Shown: positions 16,430 to 24,826 of the stretch, piece after piece | Layout: the number at the start of each line of letters is the position of its first letter | How positions within the stretch are numbered: the first letter of the stretch is position 1 | Source: a virus | Virus record (IMG/VR): IMGVR_UViG_3300037245_000995 | Coordinates: 1-40,973 of that record | DNA length: 40,973 bases | Reading direction: 5' to 3' (one strand) | Made by a program: the position numbers and the translations under genes | Notes under the pieces: generated by a model | What the model was told of the DNA's origin: nothing | The model's database searches: none | What the model saw: the letters and a program-made list of their open reading frames with translations, nothing else

Positions 16430-16468
16430 AAGCAAGCCGAAGGTCGGCTTCGGCTTGCTTTTAATTTT
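16430..16468 (+). terminator. Strong intrinsic terminator after the capsid genes
   Basis: AAGCAAGCCGAAG (16430-16442) pairs perfectly over 13 bases with CTTCGGCTTGCTT (16448-16460) around GTCGG, followed by a T-rich tail. Transcription of downstream late genes must pass it, as no convincing promoter lies between it and the next gene. Confidence 0.92.
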
Positions 16469-16491
16469 ACTTTTATCCATGAGGTATAATT

Positions 16492-17247
16492 ATGAGTACG
16501 AGAAGTAAACATAAAAGTCAAAATCTATTCTTTTTCGATGATAAGATCAATCCCGCAGTTGTTAAAGGGCCTTGGGTTGATTGTCCGATGCAAGCATACC
16601 TGCAAGATCCGTCTATTGGTCATTACATCATGGAAGATTTTAATAACATTGATGCGGCTACGATGGCGGGTTATACGGTTACGCAAGCAACAACCGGAAC
16701 GTTTGCACTTAGCGACGAAGTCGGTGGAGTGGCACTTGCGGATTGTAATTCGGCGACGCAACACCAGGGCGTTAATGTCCAGAAATTAGGACTGCCATTT
16801 TTACCGGCGGCAGATAAGGATATTTGGTTTGAGTGTCGGTTCAAGGTAAAAGATACGGCGATTACTCCGCAGTTGTTTGTCGGGCTTGCTGATATCGATA
16901 ATACGCTTTTGCCGAATGGTGCTCTCGATGCAAACGCCGATTATGTCGGGTTGACTGTGCTTACAACTCTTGCCGGTGTAGCTGAACTGTCAGCTTGCAA
17001 AGCGACGAATCAGGATCAAATTCTTGCGATTAAGACGCTGGTCGAGGATACCTACGTCAAATTTGCTTTCAAGATTACGGGCGTTACGAAGATTGAATAC
17101 TGGATCGACGATGTTAAGGGTTCAGATACCCTATTAACGGCGGCAATTCCGGTCGTCCTTATGACACCGAGTTTTGTTTGTCAGACAGACAGCACAACCG
17201 ATCCGGTTTTGCACATCGATTATTTCCGGTGCTTCCAGCTTCGCTAA
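16492..17247 (+). CDS. Beta-rich structural protein, lectin-like candidate
   Basis: The product is 251 residues. After an N-terminal 45 residues, alternating strands (FALSDEVGGVALADC, WFECRFKVKD, YVKFAFKITGVTKIEYWIDDVKGS) give the look of a jelly-roll or concanavalin-like domain, with DIWFECRFKV and IEYWIDD typical of such folds. It is a single gene flanked by terminators on both sides. A capsid decoration or head-fibre role is plausible but unproven. Confidence 0.6.
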   Translation: MSTRSKHKSQNLFFFDDKINPAVVKGPWVDCPMQAYLQDPSIGHYIMEDFNNIDAATMAGYTVTQATTGTFALSDEVGGVALADCNSATQHQGVNVQKLGLPFLPAADKDIWFECRFKVKDTAITPQLFVGLADIDNTLLPNGALDANADYVGLTVLTTLAGVAELSACKATNQDQILAIKTLVEDTYVKFAFKITGVTKIEYWIDDVKGSDTLLTAAIPVVLMTPSFVCQTDSTTDPVLHIDYFRCFQLR

Positions 17248-17260
17248 TATAAAATAATAT

Positions 17261-17285
17261 GCCGGGGGTTTATCCCCCGGCTTTT
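17261..17285 (+). terminator. Second intrinsic terminator in the head module
   Basis: GCCGGGGG (17261-17268) pairs perfectly with CCCCCGGC (17274-17281) around TTTAT and is followed by TTTT. It is the second stop within 850 bases after the capsid genes. Confidence 0.92.
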
Positions 17286-17305
17286 GATACGACATTGGAG
17301 AAATC

Positions 17306-17584
17306 ATGCCGGATAAGACCGAGGGAAAACTAAAACTGATCCATGTAATATGGACGCTTTTAGCGGCGGCGGTGCTTGTTGGCGTTGCTGGCGGTGCTAT
17401 TAAGAATCAGCAGAAAACGAATACCGAGCAGATTAAACAGCAACAGCAGAGTAAAGTCGAAAAAGAAGTGTTCGAAATGCACCAAAATCAACAGAATCAG
17501 CAATTCAAAGATATTAAGGAAACGATGAAAAACGGGTTTGATAAAATAGATGGAACCCTGAAAGAAATTCAGCAGAAAATTTAA
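17306..17584 (+). CDS. Membrane-anchored coiled-coil protein
   Basis: The product is 92 residues. A hydrophobic segment (VIWTLLAAAVLVGVAGGAI) at about 14-32 is followed by a Gln/Lys-rich coiled coil to the end. One membrane helix plus a long coiled coil is reminiscent of XhlA- or spanin-like lysis accessories, but the topology and position in the head module make this uncertain. TTGGAG precedes the ATG. Confidence 0.6.
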   Translation: MPDKTEGKLKLIHVIWTLLAAAVLVGVAGGAIKNQQKTNTEQIKQQQQSKVEKEVFEMHQNQQNQQFKDIKETMKNGFDKIDGTLKEIQQKI

Positions 17585-17594
17585 GGGGCATATT

Positions 17595-17939
17595 ATGGCT
17601 ATAGCAGTTGTATCTCATAAAGTGAAAACGTTTGGCTTCTCAAAAATTGGTTCGTCTGTGGATGCTTCGGGCGTAGAAATAATAGTTGCCGCAGTAGCGG
17701 GTAAAAGTCACTACATACGCCGTATTGATATTTATTGTGTTGCGGCAATAACCATAACCATACAAGACGATACAGGAACTCCGGTTGTCATTGTTCCGGG
17801 GGTATTATTCGCCGGTACATCGGCACCGTATACAATCGAGTTTATAAATCCAATAAAAGTAACTGCTGGAAACACGATTGATGTTTTAGCGAGTGCTGGC
17901 GGTGCTGTTGCCGTTCTCGTACAGGGATTTACTCAATAG
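17595..17939 (+). CDS. Small beta-rich hypothetical protein
   Basis: The product is 114 residues composed almost wholly of short hydrophobic strands (EIIVAAVAGKSHYIRRIDIYCV, AITITIQDDTG, TIDVLASAGGAVAVLVQGF), consistent with a beta sandwich. It sits directly before the large fibre gene and could be a virion surface component. It begins 10 bases after the previous stop, behind AAGGGG. Confidence 0.55.
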   Translation: MAIAVVSHKVKTFGFSKIGSSVDASGVEIIVAAVAGKSHYIRRIDIYCVAAITITIQDDTGTPVVIVPGVLFAGTSAPYTIEFINPIKVTAGNTIDVLASAGGAVAVLVQGFTQ

Positions 17940-17948
17940 AGGTATAAA

Positions 17949-20174
17949 ATGGCACTCACTTCTATAATCGATCCTAGATTGCTCGATGGTTCGGCTACGA
18001 ATGAAATACCGGTGTTTAATAGTACCACGGGATTATTCACACCTACTCTCACGCTTACTGGTTTAACATCTGTATCAACGACTGATTTAATAGTCGGCAA
18101 TAATATTCTATTAACCGACGGCGGATTTATCGGCGTTACAGGCGATACGACTTTGGTTGAATTTGCAGCAGGCACGGTTACGATTACAGGTGATTTAGTC
18201 GTTGGCATTATTACAGCAGATTATATCAATATCACCGATGAAACAGAGGGGTATCAAGTCGATGGTACGACCGTTTTAACTTTTGTCGATGCAAAAAGTT
18301 TATTGTTAGGTGGTGCGGGTAACACAACAATGGCCACGGGTGGACCCGGTAATATTTGTATAGGAGAAAATGCTGGTCTCTCTCTTACATCGGGGTTTGG
18401 TAATTTATTTTTAGGTCCAGCAGCAGGAGGTAGTACAACAATTGGTAGTGATTTAATTATGATAGGTTTTGGTATTGTTGCATCATCAGCTACTGCAAAT
18501 TGCGAATTAAATATTGGTAATATACTCAAAGGTAGTATGGATACTGGATCAGAGTTTTTATCTTTTCCGCATGATAAAAAGTTTTTCTTTGGTATAGGGA
18601 GTGATGTCTCATTGCAATTCAATGGTACTAATTTACTTGTCAATAGTGAAAATGTAACAGCAAATGATAGCGTTCTTTTTACTAATTTCGATACGTATAG
18701 TTTTGACAATCTTATGATTGCACTTGGAGATATTTATCTTGATGGAAATACTACAAAGTTATATATTGGAAGTCTCCAAGACACTTCATTGCAATTTGAC
18801 GGTGCCGATCTTATTATTAACAGCGAAGAAGTAACGGCTAACGACGAGGTACACTTTACTAATTTTGACAAATATACTTTTGATAACGATGTTGTAATTG
18901 ATGGTGATATTTTATTAACCGACGGCGGGTTTATCGGTGTCACTGGCGATACGACTTTAGTCGAATTTGCGTCGGGTGTGGTTACTGTTAGCGGTGATTT
19001 GGTTGTTGATACGTCGGTATTTGTCGTAGATAGTGGAAACGATCGTGTTGGAATAGGTGTTGCAAGTCCGCTAGCCAAAATACATATTGCCGGTGGTGAC
19101 GATAAAGATACAGGGCCGATCTTAACTTTCATCGGTAATGCGATAAATCAAGTCGAAAGTGGTAGGATTCGATTCCTAGAGGGGGCGGCTAATTATCGAG
19201 GTGCATATATTCATTACGACGGTAATGCAGATTCTCTCACAATCGGTATGCACAAAGTCGAAGATGTATTAACTGCGAGTGATCTACCGTCAATAACGAT
19301 AGCAAGAGAAACAGGGCTTGTAACGATTGTAAACAATATGAGTGCGGCGGGTACGGTTACTGTCAGTGGTGATTTAGTCGTTGATACGTCGGTGTTTGCC
19401 GTAGATAGTGGAAACGATCGTGTTGGAATAGGTGTTGCAAATCCACAAGTTAAAATACATATTGCCGGTGGTGACGATAAAGATACCGGCCCGATTTTAT
19501 CGTTTATTGGTATTGCGGCAAATCAAGTCGAAAGCGGTAGGATTAGATTTCGTGAAGGTGGTGCTACTTATCGCGGTTCCTATATTCATTACGACGGTGA
19601 CACAAACCTTTTACATATAGGGATGCATAATACGGACGATGAGTTGATCGCGAATGATGTTGATGTGATAACTATTACAAGAGACACGAGTGACGTTAGC
19701 ATTGCTGGCGATACGTATTGGACAGGTGACGGAACTGGTTTACCTTATGGGTCTGTTTGGGGTAATGAAATAGGTTGGACGCAAGCGAGTGCAGTACAAA
19801 ATACGTGGTATGAAATATCCGATGCAGATATAACGACTGGTCAACTCAATGAAGTAACACACGATGGAAACGGACAACTCACAATAGGAATAGCAGGTAG
19901 GTATCATTGCATTTGGAGTGTATCGTCAGAGGTAACGGCAGCAAACCAACACTTACAGATAACATTTTCAGTAAACGGAACCGAAACAAGTGATGGGATC
20001 AATCATTATGAATCCTTTGGTATCAGCAGACAATTTCCAATATCAGGGAACGCCATATTAGACTTAGCAGCAACCGACACCTTAGAAGTTTCAATAAGAA
20101 CAACCGACGCCGGGACACCTGATATAAATGTAGATCATTTAAATATATCAATAGTTCACATTGGTGGCACTTAA
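17949..20174 (+). CDS. Large repeat-containing fibre / adhesin
   Basis: The product is 741 residues. The N-terminal two thirds consist of repeated beta-structured units: LTDGGFIGVTGDTTLVEFA twice, VNSENVTANDSVLFTNFD-like twice, and a 125-residue unit with DSGNDRVGIGVA-P-KIHIAGGDDKDTGPIL twice (about residues 345-469 and 470-590). Such GIG-P-KIHI units occur in tail fibres and surface adhesins. The last 140 residues (from WTQASAVQNTWYEI) look like a C1q/TNF-type jelly roll, a common receptor-binding head. It lies in the head module, not after the tape measure, so a head fibre is possible. GAGG precedes the ATG. Confidence 0.75.
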   Translation: MALTSIIDPRLLDGSATNEIPVFNSTTGLFTPTLTLTGLTSVSTTDLIVGNNILLTDGGFIGVTGDTTLVEFAAGTVTITGDLVVGIITADYINITDETEGYQVDGTTVLTFVDAKSLLLGGAGNTTMATGGPGNICIGENAGLSLTSGFGNLFLGPAAGGSTTIGSDLIMIGFGIVASSATANCELNIGNILKGSMDTGSEFLSFPHDKKFFFGIGSDVSLQFNGTNLLVNSENVTANDSVLFTNFDTYSFDNLMIALGDIYLDGNTTKLYIGSLQDTSLQFDGADLIINSEEVTANDEVHFTNFDKYTFDNDVVIDGDILLTDGGFIGVTGDTTLVEFASGVVTVSGDLVVDTSVFVVDSGNDRVGIGVASPLAKIHIAGGDDKDTGPILTFIGNAINQVESGRIRFLEGAANYRGAYIHYDGNADSLTIGMHKVEDVLTASDLPSITIARETGLVTIVNNMSAAGTVTVSGDLVVDTSVFAVDSGNDRVGIGVANPQVKIHIAGGDDKDTGPILSFIGIAANQVESGRIRFREGGATYRGSYIHYDGDTNLLHIGMHNTDDELIANDVDVITITRDTSDVSIAGDTYWTGDGTGLPYGSVWGNEIGWTQASAVQNTWYEISDADITTGQLNEVTHDGNGQLTIGIAGRYHCIWSVSSEVTAANQHLQITFSVNGTETSDGINHYESFGISRQFPISGNAILDLAATDTLEVSIRTTDAGTPDINVDHLNISIVHIGGT
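18981..19690 (+). repeat. Tandem 375-base direct repeat inside the fibre gene
   Basis: Two copies, starting at about 18981 and 19356, are 375 bases (125 codons) apart. They are nearly identical over the stretch encoding DSGNDRVGIGVA and AGGDDKDTGPIL and diverge toward the end. This is an in-frame domain duplication, as is frequent in fibres. Confidence 0.85.
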
Positions 20175-20191
20175 TAGAGAAAGGTGGTATT

Positions 20192-20506
20192 ATGCAGACA
20201 ATTACGGTAGAAATACAGGACGACGAAACGGCGATTATTTATACCATACCGACGGTTGATTATCCGTTGATGGTAGAGGCTTTGGCTTCGATGGTATCGG
20301 TTAAGCAGGTTCCGGCGTTGGATGGTTCGGGTGATCCGATCCTTGACGACGAAGATCAACCTACTACCAGAAACACGACTGTTTCGGAGCGTGTTATCGA
20401 GAGGATCAATACGCTTATAAATAAAGATTGCAAGATTTATCAGCTAAATAACGTAGTGGATAACGCCCAAAATGAGGGCGATATAAAAACGGTAATAGTA
20501 ACATAG
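20192..20506 (+). CDS. Hypothetical protein
   Basis: The product is 104 residues. The N-terminal third is beta-like (TITVEIQDDETAIIYTIP), the rest helical with an acidic patch (DPILDDEDQPT). GAAAGGTGG precedes the ATG. It follows the fibre gene by 17 bases and could be an accessory to it. No family is recognised. Confidence 0.6.
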   Translation: MQTITVEIQDDETAIIYTIPTVDYPLMVEALASMVSVKQVPALDGSGDPILDDEDQPTTRNTTVSERVIERINTLINKDCKIYQLNNVVDNAQNEGDIKTVIVT

Positions 20507-20523
20507 AATTAAGGAGAGTAAAA

Positions 20524-20910
20524 ATGTTAATCGATGTAACTGTAGTACTTAAAGATGTAAAAGGTGAACCATTTTACGAGATGAAAAAATATCCTAATCC
20601 CAAATACATCGGAACACAGGAAACGCCTGATGAACCGTTGGAACATGCACGAAAAAATGATGTGACATTAAGAAGTGTTTGCGTTAGTGTTCTGGATAGT
20701 ATAATCAAAGAAGATCAGGGTTTGAGCGGGCAGAAAAAACGTGACATGGGAACACTGGCACAACTAATAAACGATAAGGATAACGTTGATTTCAAATCGG
20801 AAGAAATCACATTGCTTAAAAAACGCATCGGGCAAATATGCTCGCCCGTGTTAATCGACAAAGCATGGAATATACTTGATCCCAAATCCGAAGATGAAAA
20901 CGAGGCGTAA
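20524..20910 (+). CDS. Hypothetical protein
   Basis: The product is 128 residues. It opens with strands (LIDVTVVLKDVKG) and continues as charged helices with a TLRSVCVSVLDSI segment, ending acidic (SEDENEA). AAGGAG is well placed. Two similar-sized neighbours lie on either side in the region before the connectors. The function is not known. Confidence 0.6.
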   Translation: MLIDVTVVLKDVKGEPFYEMKKYPNPKYIGTQETPDEPLEHARKNDVTLRSVCVSVLDSIIKEDQGLSGQKKRDMGTLAQLINDKDNVDFKSEEITLLKKRIGQICSPVLIDKAWNILDPKSEDENEA

Positions 20911-20912
20911 TT

Positions 20913-21161
20913 ATGGCAAGAGTCGGTTTTGTTTTTAGAACGGGAAAAATCCTTACTTATGAGGGTTTGTCCCCAAGCGGTTCGGTACTTACAGCCGCAG
21001 GTGAATCGCTTCCGGAAATAGCGGGAACGGGATATTATACGGTTGTCGATGCTAATTTGTCTGTCGGTGATATTGCGATAGTTCGTGAGGGATCGAATGA
21101 GGTCGGCGGCGGTGATATTACTTTAACGCAAACCGGCGAGGGTGTTCCAAAGATAGAATAA
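20913..21161 (+). CDS. Small beta-rich hypothetical protein
   Basis: The product is 82 residues. The sequence (FRTGKILTYEGLSPSGSVLTAAGESLPEIAGTGYYTVVDANLSVGD) resembles the compact beta domains that occur in head-tail connector and fibre proteins, and a similar sentence of strands opens the next, larger gene. It begins 3 bases after the previous stop. Confidence 0.55.
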   Translation: MARVGFVFRTGKILTYEGLSPSGSVLTAAGESLPEIAGTGYYTVVDANLSVGDIAIVREGSNEVGGGDITLTQTGEGVPKIE

Positions 21162-21170
21162 GGGGAAATT

Positions 21171-22358
21171 ATGAGTTGTCCAGATACAGGCATATTGGGT
21201 GAAAACCTAACTTTCAGTATTCAGGCATCAGACCCTGCGGGATCGCCGGTCGATACTGATTCGTTACCTACTTATAAAATCTATGAGAACGCGACGGATA
21301 CGGAGATTGTTTCGGGAACGATGGCAAAGCTCGACGATTCGGGGACGACTGGTTTTTATTCTGAAACGGTTGCTTTGACGGCGGCATTGGGTTATGAGAG
21401 ATTCAAAACTTATACGATCAGGGTTGTTTCGGCTATCGATTCGGTTGCTGTTGTGGTTCCGTTCTCGTTTTTAGTGTATGGCGAGAGCGATACGGTAACG
21501 GGTGCAACGGGTGATTATCTTACTACCACTGCGAGGTTCAAAAACTATGCTGGTATAACGGGTAGTGACGACGACACTTTGATTAGCTTGTTAGTGGCGA
21601 GAGCTACGAACGCAATCCAGAAGTTTTGTAACAGGGATTTCGTTTTGACGACGTACAGGGAGTTTTACGACGGTGATCTTGGCTTTGAATTAACGCTACA
21701 CAATTTCCCGGTGACTAATGTCGCTATGCTTGGGGTTGGCCGTGAGGATGCGTTTATGATTAAGAATACGTCGGCGGATGCGTATAATGCCTATGTATCC
21801 GTGACGGCTACGAAAATAAAATTGGTTGTTCAGGGCGGGGACAATGCGGACGATTCGAGTTTGACGCTTGCGGATTATGCAACGCTTACGCTTCTTGTCG
21901 CGGCTATTACGGCACTTGACAAGGGTTGGCAAATGATCCTGACCGATATACAAGCTGTCTGGTCGGCGATAGAACTATTGCCGACAAGTAAGGGGTTGGC
22001 GTGTCTGGACGATTATGCTACGCCGAAATTACCGCAAGAGCCTACGGCTGATTTTCATACCGATAACACGGCTGGAATATTGAAGTTTTGTGGCAGGTTT
22101 CCAAAAGGGTTTGAGAATATCGTTGTCAGATATACGGCGGGTTTTGCTACGGTTCCGGACGATCTCGAACAGATTTGTATCGATCTGATTAAGTCATATT
22201 ACGATGCGAGGAAAATTAACAAGGCACTGAAAGGCGAGAAGTTTGGCGATTATGCCTATACAAACCAGTCGGTAAAAGATTCCTCGGGTGCTATGGGTGC
22301 TTCGGGTTTACCGGCTGATATAGCGGTAAGATTGAAAGAGTGGAGAACGATGGTATGA
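21171..22358 (+). CDS. Head-tail connector (gp6-like) with extra N-terminal domain
   Basis: The product is 395 residues, longer than the usual 100-200 for connectors. Residues 1 to about 110 form an Ig-like or beta-rich domain. From about 115 (TTTARFKNYAGITGSDDDTLISLLVARATNAIQKFCNRDF) the gp6-like connector family is recognisable, including the strand part ENIVVRYTAGFATVPDDLEQICIDLIKSYYDARK near the end. The protein forms a ring under the portal. A further insert sits between these two signatures. It ends with an ATGA overlap to the next gene. Confidence 0.8.
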   Translation: MSCPDTGILGENLTFSIQASDPAGSPVDTDSLPTYKIYENATDTEIVSGTMAKLDDSGTTGFYSETVALTAALGYERFKTYTIRVVSAIDSVAVVVPFSFLVYGESDTVTGATGDYLTTTARFKNYAGITGSDDDTLISLLVARATNAIQKFCNRDFVLTTYREFYDGDLGFELTLHNFPVTNVAMLGVGREDAFMIKNTSADAYNAYVSVTATKIKLVVQGGDNADDSSLTLADYATLTLLVAAITALDKGWQMILTDIQAVWSAIELLPTSKGLACLDDYATPKLPQEPTADFHTDNTAGILKFCGRFPKGFENIVVRYTAGFATVPDDLEQICIDLIKSYYDARKINKALKGEKFGDYAYTNQSVKDSSGAMGASGLPADIAVRLKEWRTMV

Positions 22359-22687
22359 GTTTTTTGAATATGTTAAATACCACGGCAGAGATACAGAGCT
22401 TTACTACGGCTCAAACCGTTAGTGGTACGGCTAATCGAACTTATGTAACTCGGATTGCTTCGCTGGCATGTGGTGTACAGCCGAAAAGGTTGAAATCTGT
22501 TGATGAGTTTGGTAAAACTACTTTGAGAAATGTGTATCGATTGTACTGTGAATATAACGCCACGAATCTAACGATAGACGAAGCGGATCGGGTAATATGG
22601 GATTCGAGAACGTTTGAGATTTCGGCTATCGGCGATGCTGGTGGTCGAGGCCATCACCTTGAAATAGATATGTTGGAAGTAAAATAA
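22355..22687 (+). CDS. Head-tail joining / head closure protein
   Basis: The product is 110 residues, typical for SPP1 gp16-like head-tail joining proteins. The ATG at 22355 overlaps the preceding stop and is better than the in-frame GTG at 22340. Family features are the opening MLNTTAEIQ, a CGVQPKRL stretch, a middle YRLYCEYN strand and a final RTFEISAIGDAGGRGHHLEIDMLEV. It closes the portal channel and docks the tail. Confidence 0.8.
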   Translation: MSFLNMLNTTAEIQSFTTAQTVSGTANRTYVTRIASLACGVQPKRLKSVDEFGKTTLRNVYRLYCEYNATNLTIDEADRVIWDSRTFEISAIGDAGGRGHHLEIDMLEVK

Positions 22688-23169
22688 TGGCTACTGAAAA
22701 AATACAAGGCGGTTCGTTAGAGTGGAACGGTATCGAGTTTATGATACTCGCTACGCAGGAAACGGTTAGAGGGATGAAAAAGGCGGCTATACATACGCAG
22801 GGTGTTGCGAAAAAGATGATCGGCGGTGCTGGAAGCGGTAGAAAGTACAGACGTAGAGGCATAATTCACACGGCTTCGGCACCGGGTAGACCGCCTGCGA
22901 GAGATACGGGAATTTTGGCAAACAGTGTTTCGTTTGATGTAAAAAGAAAAGGGTTTTTGGTTCGTGGACGGGTTGGGCCGGAATTGACGAAGATCCGGGG
23001 GAAAAGGGGGAGAGGCAGGAAACCGATTACTGATCCTGAATACGGCGTTTATCTGGAAAAAGGTACTAAGAATATGGCGGCACGACCTTGGCTTGCTCCG
23101 AGTGTTATTAAGGCAACGCCTATTATCGTGAGAATATTGCGTAAAGCTGTCGGAGATATATTAAGATGA
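22687..23169 (+). CDS. HK97 gp10-like neck/tail component
   Basis: The product is 160 residues. The family signature HTASAPGRPPARDTGILANSV is clear at about 60-80, with a closing YGVYLEKGTKNMAARPWLAPS near 120-140. Members connect the head completion proteins to the tail. The stretch between is rich in Arg/Lys/Gly. The start overlaps the previous stop (TAATG). Confidence 0.9.
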   Translation: MATEKIQGGSLEWNGIEFMILATQETVRGMKKAAIHTQGVAKKMIGGAGSGRKYRRRGIIHTASAPGRPPARDTGILANSVSFDVKRKGFLVRGRVGPELTKIRGKRGRGRKPITDPEYGVYLEKGTKNMAARPWLAPSVIKATPIIVRILRKAVGDILR

Positions 23170-23588
23170 TTTCTGATGTTGGACAGGCTATAACGACGAA
23201 ATATAATGAAAGCCCTGCTGGTAGTGCTTTGCGGGCTGTTTTGACAGGTGGGCTTTGGTTTACCCAGGCAAAAGACGATGTTGCTTTTCCGTATGGTGTG
23301 TTTAAGTGGGTTGGATCGAATATCGACGAGATTGCCGGAACAAGGCTTAACGGCCTCGAAACGGCCACAATAACCGTACATCTTTTTTCTAACGAGGACG
23401 ATGGCGGTACTGAAATATTCGATATTACGCAAAAATTTATCGCTCTTTTCGACTGGTCTGTTTTGACTTATCCAGAGGGTTCGGAGTTGAGCCATATAAG
23501 TTTTTCGAGAATTAGCATTGTCAACCACGGTATTGTTGATAAAATATGGGATATGGAATTAGATTACGAATGTCAATATTCACATTAG
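23166..23588 (+). CDS. Tail completion / terminator protein (DUF3168-like)
   Basis: The product is 140 residues, of the size and position of tail terminator proteins that cap the head end of the tail tube. The pattern VFKWVGSNIDEIAGTRLNGLETATITVHLFSNEDDGGTEIFDI with a terminal helix and strand fits the family. The start overlaps the previous gene by 4 bases. Confidence 0.75.
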   Translation: MISDVGQAITTKYNESPAGSALRAVLTGGLWFTQAKDDVAFPYGVFKWVGSNIDEIAGTRLNGLETATITVHLFSNEDDGGTEIFDITQKFIALFDWSVLTYPEGSELSHISFSRISIVNHGIVDKIWDMELDYECQYSH

Positions 23589-23600
23589 AAAGGGTACATT

Positions 23601-24392
23601 ATGGCCGGGCCTTATCATGGAAAATTAGGGATTATTGATTTCGGAGTTGCCGCAGGTGCTCCGCTTGTCAATCTTCAAAGCTGGACGTTGACGACAGTAG
23701 CCGATCTTGCAGAATCTACGGCGATGGGCGATGCTTGGGGTGCTCACCTTGCGGGGTTGACTGACTTTAATGCGACGGCAGAGGGTCAATCTCAAATAGC
23801 ATTAGATACTGTTGCGTTGCTTGGTTCCGGACAGGCCGATGTTCAGTTTGGGCTTACTTCTGGTGGGCCGGAGTTAACGGGCGGTGCTATCATAACCGGA
23901 ATAACTGAAACGGTTAGTATCGAGGGTAATGGTACGCTTAGTTATACGATCGAGGGTAACGATGCGGCGGGGTTGGTTTATAACGCTACGGGCGGCGGTA
24001 CTGCTGGCGGTAATTCAAATCCTTTCCACGGGAAACAGTTACATGCTACTGCCGCAGGTGTATCTATCACTAATCCTACCGAGTGGAGTATGATTATGGT
24101 TGCTGATGTAGCGGATTCTACGGCGGCTCATGCTTCTAATACCGGACGTACTAAGTTGGTTGGTATCAAGAGGGCTACGTGTACGATCACGGCAAAAGCT
24201 GATCTTGGCCCTGAAATTAACGAGGGTGATTCGGGTGCGATGATCCTTGGCCGCACAGCTACTATCGGGGATGGTCAATACACAGGAACGGCGGTTTGTA
24301 CAGGTGTTGAATTTGGCGTTGATGTAAACGATGTTGAGATTGTTACATACAGCTTGACATTTACAACGGCGGCAGTCTTAGCAACGGCTTAA
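23601..24392 (+). CDS. Major tail tube protein with two related domains
   Basis: The product is 263 residues, beta-rich with low complexity (Ala, Gly, Thr), as is usual for tail tube proteins. Two halves look alike: residues about 6-60 (GKLGIIDFG ... SWTLTTVADLAESTA ... DFNATAEG) and about 143-200 (GKQLHATAAG ... EWSMIMVADVADSTA ... TCTITAKA). The order (after terminator protein, before chaperone) supports the assignment. AAAGGG precedes the ATG. Confidence 0.85.
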   Translation: MAGPYHGKLGIIDFGVAAGAPLVNLQSWTLTTVADLAESTAMGDAWGAHLAGLTDFNATAEGQSQIALDTVALLGSGQADVQFGLTSGGPELTGGAIITGITETVSIEGNGTLSYTIEGNDAAGLVYNATGGGTAGGNSNPFHGKQLHATAAGVSITNPTEWSMIMVADVADSTAAHASNTGRTKLVGIKRATCTITAKADLGPEINEGDSGAMILGRTATIGDGQYTGTAVCTGVEFGVDVNDVEIVTYSLTFTTAAVLATA

Positions 24393-24415
24393 AAGTTTTT
24401 ATCAGGAGAGTATCG

Positions 24416-24826
24416 ATGATAGATGTAAAGAAGTTTGGGAAATTAGGCGTTGGTGATATTGCCAAATATGAACAGTGGCAAAAAGACGAGCGAAAAAGAG
24501 AACTGATCGCAACGATGAAAGAGCTTCACGGTGAGAATATCCCGGTCGATGCTTTTGATAAGATCGAAAAAGAGTTGCGGAATATGCCGTCGCTTTTGCA
24601 TGATGGTGATCTGGATGCGATGGGGCTCCAATATTTGCTTTGGCTGTCGTTGAAGAAAAACGATCCGGAGATAACGCTTGAACAGGTTGGCGATGAGTTC
24701 GATATCGAAAAAGCACAAGAGTATATAAAGCATATATTCCCGCCTACCATGCCGGAAAAAAAAACACCACGGAAACGCCAGCCAGTGAAAAAGGCAAAGA
24801 AGAAAGCGAAGAAAAAGAACCGATAA
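24416..24826 (+). CDS. Tail assembly chaperone, short (G-like) product
   Basis: The product is 136 residues, mostly helical, with a basic tail of PKKAKKKAKKKNR that results from reading past the frameshift site. The gene sits between tail tube and tape measure, the standard place of tail assembly chaperones. In lambda-like phages a fixed ratio of short and frameshifted proteins is needed for tail length control. TCAGGAGAG precedes the ATG. See the frameshifted version for the longer product. Confidence 0.85.
   Translation: MIDVKKFGKLGVGDIAKYEQWQKDERKRELIATMKELHGENIPVDAFDKIEKELRNMPSLLHDGDLDAMGLQYLLWLSLKKNDPEITLEQVGDEFDIEKAQEYIKHIFPPTMPEKKTPRKRQPVKKAKKKAKKKNR

Noticed and set aside
16485-16490. 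TATAAT as a promoter for the gene at 16492
   Set aside because: No -35 hexamer is at a suitable distance, and transcription would begin inside the gene.
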